Shown here: piece by piece, positions 8,105-13,043 of the stretch | How the letters are laid out: each line of letters starts with the position of its first letter | How positions within the stretch are numbered: position 1 is the first letter of the stretch | Assembly (NCBI GenBank): GCA_014729935.1 | Contig: WJJB01000248.1 | Coordinates: forward strand, 1-13,043 | Direction of reading: 5' to 3' | DNA from: Candidatus Bathyarchaeota archaeon | GTDB lineage: Archaea; Asgardarchaeota; Lokiarchaeia; Sigyniarchaeales; Sigyniarchaeaceae | DNA length: 13,043 nt | Translations under genes and position numbers: made by a program | The notes under the pieces: model-generated | Told to the model about the DNA's origin: nothing | The model's database searches: none | The model's input: the letters and a program-made list of their open reading frames with translations, nothing else

Positions 8105-9091
8105 TTATTTCAAGTACCCCAGTTCAACCAATTTTCCACGAATTCTATCGAGGGGATGATCATCGGGAGAGATTACACTCAAATTGAAATCAAGTCCCGT
8201 TAATATTTCATAATTCTTGATATACCTTTTACACAAGGAGATCTTAATATCCTCGTCTACAGGAGGGATTTCCCCATCGCCCATGAATCCTTTTTCGATA
8301 CGCAACCAATCACGAATGAATTCCTTATCCAAGATTTCAGGATCCATCCCCGCGTTAAATCTTTCCTCATAAGTTGATTTCATCCAATACCTGCTTGAAT
8401 CAGGTGTGTGGATCTCATCAATAACCACCAAGTTCCCCTCTCGGTCAATCCCGAACTCGTATTTAGTATCTACAAGTATTAAACCATGTCTTGCAGCCAG
8501 ATCTGTTCCAATGGAGAATAGCTTTTTCGTGTATTCTTCCATCTTCAAGTAAATTTCTTTTTCAACAATACCCTGGTTTAAAATCTCATCCTTTGAGATT
8601 GGTTCATCATGACCGCTAGAAGCCTTGGTGCTTGGTGTGATGATGGGACCCTCGAATTCCTGGTGCTTTTTCAAACCTGAAGGTAGTTTGATACCCGAAA
8701 TTTTAACGTCCTGATCTTTCTGGTAAGCTCTCCAAGCAGAACCGGTAATGTAGCCACGTATCACCATTTCCACGGGAATGGGCTCGCATTCCTTCACGAT
8801 CATTATGTTGGGATCGGGAACTTTAATAACATGGTTTGGAACTTCCTTTGAAGTTTCTTGGAACCAAAACGCAGCAATTTGGTTCAAAACCTGTCCCTTA
8901 TAAGGTATTAAGGTGATAACCCTATCAAATGCGGATAATCTATCAGACACGATTATCACTCGTTCGTCATCAGTACTGTAATTGTCTCGAACCTTGCCCT
9001 TGTAATAATGCTTGAATTGTTGGGCGAAATTTGTTTCCTTGATCAAGAATCCTTTATCAAGAACTTCCTTGATTTTTTTGTCTATATCCAT
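8105..9091 (-). CDS. purC: SAICAR synthetase (phosphoribosylaminoimidazole-succinocarboxamide synthase)
   Basis: PurC joins aspartate to CAIR using ATP, giving SAICAR in purine synthesis. The 328-residue product is the longer type, closer in length to yeast Ade1 (about 306) than to the roughly 240-residue bacterial form. Motifs in order are KGKVRDNY (31-38, nucleotide-binding region), SDRLSAFD (49-56), RGYITGSAW (112-120), HDEPIS (161-166), LVDTKYEFG (206-214) and IDEIHTPDSSR (224-234). All expected substrate-binding segments are intact. I chose the ATG at 9091, which has AGGTG 10 bases upstream. The frame is open back to a TTG at 9145, but the extra 18 residues lack conservation and a binding site. 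It is the first gene of the minus-strand purine operon, with 41 bases to the purL start, so the operon promoter should lie in the upstream intergenic region. Confidence 0.95.
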   Translation of the reverse strand: MDIDKKIKEVLDKGFLIKETNFAQQFKHYYKGKVRDNYSTDDERVIIVSDRLSAFDRVITLIPYKGQVLNQIAAFWFQETSKEVPNHVIKVPDPNIMIVKECEPIPVEMVIRGYITGSAWRAYQKDQDVKISGIKLPSGLKKHQEFEGPIITPSTKASSGHDEPISKDEILNQGIVEKEIYLKMEEYTKKLFSIGTDLAARHGLILVDTKYEFGIDREGNLVVIDEIHTPDSSRYWMKSTYEERFNAGMDPEILDKEFIRDWLRIEKGFMGDGEIPPVDEDIKISLCKRYIKNYEILTGLDFNLSVISPDDHPLDRIRGKLVELGYLK

Positions 9092-9199
9092 AATATATGA
9101 CACCTGAAGTAGATGCACCAAGCCGTGGTTCTCTTGAAAAAGCAAGCTTACTTGAGCATGATAGAAAAAAAACTCATTTGTTACATACTTAATATCATG

Positions 9200-9240
9200 C
9201 CTTTTGCAAAGGAATTTCCTCTCAAATTATTTCAAATAAT
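9200..9240. promoter_or_regulatory. Cluster of three short palindromes upstream of the purine operon
   Basis: Three palindromes are packed into 41 bases. CCTTT-TGC-AAAGG is at 9200-9212, AGGAA-T-TTCCT at 9210-9220 and ATTATTT-C-AAATAAT at 9226-9240. Their centres lie about 9 and 18 bases apart. All arms match perfectly. The position, roughly 110-150 bases upstream of purC, suits an operator or promoter-proximal site for a dimeric regulator. No known purine regulator site is recognised here, and AT-rich DNA produces short palindromes by chance, so this is a candidate only. Confidence 0.35.
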
Positions 9241-9372
9241 CATTCCAACGAACAATACCAATGGACGTGAACTCATTATTTACCAAAATTGCCTGCGTGG
9301 AATATTTATTGACGATGGAACCGATTTCTTAACCTAAAAAAATCACAGCAACCTATTTGGTTCCCCACCAAA

Positions 9373-9381
9373 CTATAAATA
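9373..9381 (+). promoter_or_regulatory. Archaeal TATA box of the ThiS-like gene / rnz unit
   Basis: CTATAAATA, with the A/C-rich ACCAAA just upstream as a possible BRE, is centred about 27 bases before the ATG at 9404. In archaea transcription usually starts about 25-27 bases after the TATA centre, which would place the start at or next to the ATG. There is no Shine-Dalgarno motif before that ATG, consistent with a leaderless transcript. Confidence 0.7.
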
Positions 9382-9403
9382 CGAGAAGCTCCCATAGAAA
9401 ATT

Positions 9404-9622
9404 ATGGAAACAAATACTTCAAGTGAATTAATCAGCGAATCGCAATTCAAGGAATTAAAGGCCATTAAGAAGCAAACGGTTGCTGATCTGTTAAACGAGC
9501 TTCATCTTGAAGATGCATATCTCGCAGTCCTCGTTGATGGAGAGAAGGCGGATTTAACTGATGAAATTCACGAGGGCCAAAAAATAATCATTCTCCCCAA
9601 GATCGCGGGTGGATCCATTTAA
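9404..9622 (+). CDS. ThiS/MoaD-like ubiquitin-fold sulfur carrier with extended C-terminus
   Basis: The 72-residue protein fits the small beta-grasp family of sulfur carriers and protein modifiers (ThiS, MoaD, Urm1, archaeal SAMP). TVADLLNELHL (25-35), AVLVDGEKADL and the EGQKIIILPKIAGG ending follow the family pattern. Members normally end in Gly-Gly, whose C-terminus is adenylated by an E1-like enzyme and thiolated or conjugated. Here Gly69-Gly70 is followed by Ser-Ile, so activation would require removal of two residues, as known for QbsE-type carriers trimmed by a JAMM protease. The first 20 residues are polar and family-atypical. The ATG is placed as for a leaderless mRNA. tRNase Z follows 32 bases later, so a role in tRNA thiolation is plausible but unproven; molybdopterin or thiamin sulfur transfer and protein modification are alternatives. 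Confidence 0.85.
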   Translation: METNTSSELISESQFKELKAIKKQTVADLLNELHLEDAYLAVLVDGEKADLTDEIHEGQKIIILPKIAGGSI

Positions 9623-9650
9623 TTCACCAGTTCTAACTAGCTGGTGAAGG
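9623..9650 (+). promoter_or_regulatory. Hairpin masking the tRNase Z ribosome binding site
   Basis: TTCACCAG (9623-9630) is perfectly complementary to CTGGTGAA (9641-9648), with a 10-base loop. The 5' arm begins immediately after the TAA stop of the ThiS-like gene. The 3' arm contains most of GGTGAAGG, the ribosome binding site of the TTG-started tRNase Z gene at 9655. A ribosome ending on the upstream gene would cover the 5' arm and free the site. There is no T run, so a terminator is unlikely. Confidence 0.65.
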
Positions 9651-9654
9651 TTCG

Positions 9655-10674
9655 TTGCGGGTCATCATTCTTGGGACGGCTGCAAGCATTAGTTCAAGGA
9701 AGAATCGGTTACCTGCCATAGCCGTTCAAAACGATTCAGGAGAAATCCTCATTTTCGATACTGGTGAAGATATTCAAAGATCATATAGTGAAGCCAATCT
9801 TAAATTTAACAAACCAACCTCCATCTTCATCACCCATCTCCATGGAGACCACGTGATTGGATTGCCAGGATTATTGTTCAGGATGGACCTACTTGGAAGA
9901 ACACGAGCAATAGACATCTTTGGGCCACCAGGAATCCACCTATATATCGATACGCAAGGGTCCACCATTGGATTATTACCCCGTTTCAAAATGTACATTC
10001 ATGAAATAAACTTGAAACAAAATGTCATTTACCACTACCCCCCTAAATTCAAGGACATGGCAATTCTTGGTGAAAGTGTTGAACCTATCAAGGATAGCAT
10101 CAAGAATGGTGTTATATTAAAGAAGAAAGGTTATGAAATCATTGCGCTTGAGGCTGATCACACATCTGAGCATCCATTCTCCTTCGTCTACATGGAAGCA
10201 GATAAATTGGGAAAATTTAATCCAGAGAGAGCTTTAGAACGAGGTATTCCCCGGGGGCATCTATGGGGGAAGTTACACGAAGGACAACCTGTCAGGTTAC
10301 CAGATGGTGGATTAATCGATCCTGAAAAAGATGGTATTGTTGGGAAACCGAGGAGGGGAAGAACTATCTTGGTAAGTGGTGATACGCGACCCACCGAAGG
10401 CATTATTACTTTTGTAAAAACCCATCAAGTAGATTTACTCATTCACGAGGCAACATTCTTGGATGAATTACGCGACGTGGCTAAAGAAAAAAAACACACA
10501 ACAGCAAAAGAGGCAGCCGAGATTGCGGCTTGCGGAAATGTATCTAAATTAATAATCACTCATTTTTCATCGAGGTATACATCATCAGATTCACAAGCAT
10601 TATTAGAACAGGAAGCAAAGCAATCTTTCCCAAATACGATAATCGCAAAGGATATGCTTGAAATTCAACTTTGA
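9655..10674 (+). CDS. rnz: tRNase Z, short form (tRNA 3' processing endonuclease)
   Basis: The enzyme cuts the 3' trailer from precursor tRNA so that CCA can be present or added. It is a zinc-dependent metallo-beta-lactamase fold protein. The 339-residue length is near the short-form norm (about 305-320). Residues 14-20 (SRKNRLP) are a typical N-terminal signature. His61, His63, Asp65 and His66 form THLHGDH; further metal or catalytic residues are His169, Asp243 in SGDTRP, and His303 in THFSSRY. HEATF (264-268) and the KKHTT segment with His281 are diagnostic of the RNase Z group. GPPG at 90-93 belongs to the exosite region. The start is TTG, supported by GGTGAAGG four bases upstream; no in-frame ATG precedes the conserved start of the fold. 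It lies 32 bases after the ThiS-like gene and is probably cotranscribed with it. Confidence 0.94.
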   Translation: MRVIILGTAASISSRKNRLPAIAVQNDSGEILIFDTGEDIQRSYSEANLKFNKPTSIFITHLHGDHVIGLPGLLFRMDLLGRTRAIDIFGPPGIHLYIDTQGSTIGLLPRFKMYIHEINLKQNVIYHYPPKFKDMAILGESVEPIKDSIKNGVILKKKGYEIIALEADHTSEHPFSFVYMEADKLGKFNPERALERGIPRGHLWGKLHEGQPVRLPDGGLIDPEKDGIVGKPRRGRTILVSGDTRPTEGIITFVKTHQVDLLIHEATFLDELRDVAKEKKHTTAKEAAEIAACGNVSKLIITHFSSRYTSSDSQALLEQEAKQSFPNTIIAKDMLEIQL

Positions 10675-10762
10675 ATTAGCACGTCCTAAATAGCAACGGG
10701 GAAAGCATCCTCGCGACCGTGTTCTCCTCAACGAACTCCCCCCGATAATGCTGAAGTTGCTG

Positions 10763-10772
10763 GTTTTCTTTT
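10763..10772 (+). terminator. T-rich tract, possible archaeal terminator after rnz
   Basis: GGTTTTCTTTTGG lies about 90 bases after the tRNase Z stop. Archaeal RNA polymerase can terminate on T-rich stretches in the non-template strand without a hairpin. It is the only clear T-rich tract between rnz and the ABC gene, but it is interrupted by a C. Confidence 0.35.
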
Positions 10773-10821
10773 GGCAAGAAAGGATGCAACGATTCCTTGA
10801 AAATGACCATACCAAAAACCA

Positions 10822-10828
10822 TTATATC
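10822..10828 (+). promoter_or_regulatory. Candidate TATA box of the ABC exporter genes
   Basis: TTATATC sits in an AT-rich patch about 50 bases before the ATG at 10876. Transcription would then start near 10850, leaving a leader of about 25 bases with a weak GAGAG ribosome binding site. The match to the archaeal consensus is only moderate. Confidence 0.4.
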
Positions 10829-10875
10829 ATTTACACGTTTTCTGATTTGTAGCTAATCATGGAATTAGAGAGAAA

Positions 10876-11562
10876 ATGGCATTTATTATCCTGGAGAATA
10901 TAAGGAAGCACTACGAAATAGGAGATTTCTTGGTATTGGCACTTGATGGTATCGATCTTTCAATAGGGAAAAACGAATTTGTAAACATACAAGGAGCATC
11001 GGGTGCTGGTAAAACTACCTTGTTGAATATCATGGGGAGTCTCGATAAACCGACTTCTGGAAAGGTGCTTATTGATGGTATCAACATTGCTACCCTCACC
11101 GAGGAATCATTATCACCTTGGAGGGCTGTAAACCTTGGATTTGTCTTCCAATCATTTAATCTAATCTCCACGTTGACAGCTGAAGAAAACGTGGCTATAC
11201 CCGCCCTATTATGGCAAGAAAATCAAGACGATGTTGCTAAAAGAGTCACTGAATTGCTTGATATGGTGCAAATGCATGAACGGGGAGATCATTTACCCAT
11301 GCAGCTTTCTGCTGGTGAGAAACAGAGAATTGCCATTGCACGTGCCCTGATGAATGATCCTCCCCTTCTTATTGCAGATGAACCAACTGCCAACTTGGAT
11401 GCAGGAACAGCCACGATGATCATCCAAATTTTCAAGGAAATAAAGGAAAGTGGTGATAAAACCATCATTATTGCATCCCATGACGAGAGGATGGCTCAAC
11501 TTGCAACTCGGAACTTGTTCATGAATGCTGGAAAACTCGAAGAGATGGGGGAAGATGGATAA
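10876..11562 (+). CDS. ABC transporter ATP-binding protein, LolD/MacB type
   Basis: This 228-residue single ATPase domain powers an FtsX-like permease encoded directly after it. The Walker A motif GASGAGKTT is at 40-48, the Q-loop Gln92 is in FVFQSFNL, the signature LSAGEKQR is at 144-151, Walker B LLIADEP is at 164-170 with catalytic Glu169, the D-loop NLD is at 173-175 and the switch His202 is in ASHD. All catalytic residues are present. The signature reads LSAGE instead of the usual LSGGQ, and Walker A has Ala in place of the usual second Ser. Both are tolerated variants. LolD/MacB relatives drive mechanical export or extraction of lipids, lipoproteins or peptides rather than channel-type transport; the substrate here is unknown. 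The stop TAA is followed directly by the permease ATG. Confidence 0.94.
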   Translation: MAFIILENIRKHYEIGDFLVLALDGIDLSIGKNEFVNIQGASGAGKTTLLNIMGSLDKPTSGKVLIDGINIATLTEESLSPWRAVNLGFVFQSFNLISTLTAEENVAIPALLWQENQDDVAKRVTELLDMVQMHERGDHLPMQLSAGEKQRIAIARALMNDPPLLIADEPTANLDAGTATMIIQIFKEIKESGDKTIIIASHDERMAQLATRNLFMNAGKLEEMGEDG

Positions 11563-13043
11563 ATGCCTTCAATTGCCTTGAACGAATTGCGCAGGTCCAA
11601 GAACGCTTTAAAACCTATTTTCCTTTCCAGCCTATTAATTTCCATGATGATATTTAGCGCTGCACATGTTCTCTCCCTTCTTCTTGGAAATTTGAAGGTT
11701 TACCAAGACGATATAAGCTCCATGGTATATAATTATTCAATCATCGTGGATACCATCTCATTCACGATTTTCTTCACCATTGTCGCAATCATCATGGGAT
11801 TATTCGTTTCTTGCATCTTTTCCATCCAGTATATTGAAAGGAGGAGAAATGATATTTCAGTACTGAAATCTACTGGAGCATCGCAAAATCACATCAAGAC
11901 CTTTTTCATGATTCCATTGTTGGTACATGTAACTTTGGGTACAGTAATAGCGGCAATCGCGAGCTTCATCACCTTGAACCTGGCATTACCAATAACTGGG
12001 AACCTTGGCCCGGTTTATTATATGGTTGTGATTGGTTTTTCCATTGGGAACGTTGGGGTGGTTGCGGGCACTATCTACATGAAGATTCTTTGGTTAACCA
12101 AGCGTACGGTAACGAATTTGTTAGGAAAATCATATAATAGGGATTATTTAAAAGCAAGAAAGAAAACCCCATTTACGAGGATATTTGGAAAAACTCGTAG
12201 GTACCTCTTGCTTGCCTATAAAAACCTTAAAACGCGAAAACATGGGTTTTCCAGGATATTCATGATTCTTTCGTTAATATGCACGATTGTTGGCACCGTG
12301 TTCACCGCATCCTTCGTGATAGGGGGAACCTATAAATCCTTCTTGAGAAACGGCATGGGGGGAGATAAGTACCAAGCAACAGTGATCATTGGCCATGAGG
12401 ATATCACCACTGGGATCATGGATGCATATAAATCCTTTTACATTCCTTCGGTTAACCCAAGTTTTCCTAACGCCACTAATAACTCAATTTATGAAATGAA
12501 TACAACATTATTCAACCAATCCCTGGTTGAATTCGAAACCCTTCAACTTGATTGGCGCATCGTGGATTATTGTGAAATTGAAGAAGAACAAGGCTATATA
12601 ATTGATGGAAGCACTGGGCAATACGAAACCATTGGCGATCACAGGAAAGCGAGCGCGATAGTGTTTGGGGTGAATCCATCCACGGTTTTCAATGAATGGG
12701 ATGATGGCAATACAATCAACCTTATTGACAACACAACATTGATCGTCGGTGATTCCATCGCGGGTTTGATGATCGATAATATTGCCTACCAGAAAGTAAA
12801 AATTATGAACGAATCCTACAATATCGGTGCAAGGGTTTTTGATTCCATTGCAAATGGTTTTTCCGTGTACATGCATGCCTCGGAACTCAGGGAATCCCTT
12901 GAATTGAACCCAGAGTTTTTTAACTGCGGGTTTGGGCAATTAACTACCATTGACCAAGCTCTGCTCCAATATCAGGTTGATCTACTTGATGATCACGCAA
13001 AGTCAATTTATGGTACCAATTTCACTGTAAAACTGATAGGGCC
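11563..13043 (+). CDS. FtsX-like ABC permease, partial (runs off the window end)
   Basis: I translated this frame from the ATG at 11563, directly after the ATPase stop, and it stays open for 493 codons to the window edge. Predicted membrane helices lie near residues 17-42, 64-89, 112-137, 150-173 and 228-254. Between helices 2 and 3 is ERRRNDISVLKSTGAS, the conserved cytoplasmic motif of FtsX/MacB permeases that couples to the ATPase. Helices 1-4 thus make a full FtsX-like unit with only a short outer loop of about 20 residues. A basic cytoplasmic linker (about 178-226) with LLLAYKNLKTRK, resembling a second permease N-terminus, leads to helix 5 and then a large hydrophilic domain from about 256 onward, presumably extracellular, with several Asn-X-Ser/Thr sequons. 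The remaining helices of the second unit should lie downstream. Substrate unknown. Confidence 0.88.
   Translation, partial: MPSIALNELRRSKNALKPIFLSSLLISMMIFSAAHVLSLLLGNLKVYQDDISSMVYNYSIIVDTISFTIFFTIVAIIMGLFVSCIFSIQYIERRRNDISVLKSTGASQNHIKTFFMIPLLVHVTLGTVIAAIASFITLNLALPITGNLGPVYYMVVIGFSIGNVGVVAGTIYMKILWLTKRTVTNLLGKSYNRDYLKARKKTPFTRIFGKTRRYLLLAYKNLKTRKHGFSRIFMILSLICTIVGTVFTASFVIGGTYKSFLRNGMGGDKYQATVIIGHEDITTGIMDAYKSFYIPSVNPSFPNATNNSIYEMNTTLFNQSLVEFETLQLDWRIVDYCEIEEEQGYIIDGSTGQYETIGDHRKASAIVFGVNPSTVFNEWDDGNTINLIDNTTLIVGDSIAGLMIDNIAYQKVKIMNESYNIGARVFDSIANGFSVYMHASELRESLELNPEFFNCGFGQLTTIDQALLQYQVDLLDDHAKSIYGTNFTVKLIG

Larger units (their letters stand above)
9092..9403. promoter_or_regulatory. Divergent intergenic region between purC and the ThiS-like gene
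   Basis: This 312-base stretch has no convincing gene. The only open frame of any length (9113-9337, plus) has no family features or ribosome binding site. It should hold the purine operon promoter (minus strand) and does hold a clear plus-strand TATA box at 9373-9381. No single minus-strand TATA box stands out; AT-rich candidates lie near 9299-9312, 9262-9272 and 9226-9240, any of which would give a 5' leader of more than 100 bases. An A8 run at 9165-9172 reads as T8 in the purC leader. Confidence 0.6.

Noticed and set aside
9113..9337. Open frame of 74 codons in the purC upstream region
   Set aside because: It has no ribosome binding site and no family features, overlaps the presumed purine promoter and leader, and ends before the next TATA box.
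9092..9403. Purine riboswitch or tRNA gene in the divergent intergenic region
   Set aside because: I could not find a three-stem junction with conserved riboswitch core bases or a cloverleaf on either strand.
9623..9648. Reading the hairpin after the ThiS-like gene as a transcription terminator
   Set aside because: No T run follows, and the 3' arm is itself the ribosome binding site of the next gene, so read-through is needed for tRNase Z.
10680..10690. CACGTCCTAAA just after rnz, resembling one arm and loop of the hairpin repeat
   Set aside because: There is no matching second arm downstream, and an 11-base near-match is too short to call a third copy.
12508..12939. Open frame of 143 codons on the minus strand near the right end
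   Set aside because: It is antisense to the permease frame, which continues unbroken from 11563 to the window edge with clear FtsX features.

Overview
The window most likely comes from an archaeon with an AT-rich genome. The evidence is an archaeal TATA box 27 bases before an ATG with no ribosome binding site (a probable leaderless gene), Shine-Dalgarno motifs at internal operon genes, frequent GTG/TTG starts, a short-form tRNase Z next to a ThiS/MoaD-type ubiquitin-like protein, and a T-rich stretch rather than a hairpin terminator after that gene. An Asgard-type archaeon is a reasonable guess from the coiled-coil tail-anchored protein and general style, but nothing here proves it. No rRNA, tRNA, CRISPR array or intact transposase gene was found.

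Layout. (1) Bases 1-1961: a possible mobile-element-derived hairpin, then two plus-strand genes of unknown function, a coiled-coil protein with a C-terminal membrane anchor and a 450-residue soluble protein. A second copy of the same hairpin, in the opposite orientation, follows in the convergent gap near 2100. (2) Bases 2148-9091, minus strand: a compact purine operon read purC, purL, purQ, purF, ending in a CPBP-family intramembrane protease. It covers IMP pathway steps 1 (PurF), 4 (PurL+PurQ) and SAICAR synthesis (PurC). No free purS is present because PurL carries a duplicated PurS-like region at its N-terminus. (3) Bases 9092-9403: a 312-base divergent intergenic region holding three close palindromes, a T8 tract on the purC-sense strand and the TATA box of the plus-strand unit. 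(4) Bases 9404-10674: a 72-residue ThiS/MoaD-like protein whose Gly-Gly is followed by two extra residues, then tRNase Z. A hairpin between them would mask the tRNase Z ribosome binding site. (5) Bases 10876-13043: an ABC exporter of the LolD/MacB type, an ATPase followed with no gap by an FtsX-like permease that runs off the window end.

The observations most worth following are the processed-looking ubiquitin-like protein coupled to tRNase Z, and the unknown two-gene cassette bracketed by oppositely oriented copies of one hairpin. The purine genes are ordinary enzymes with one informative fusion.
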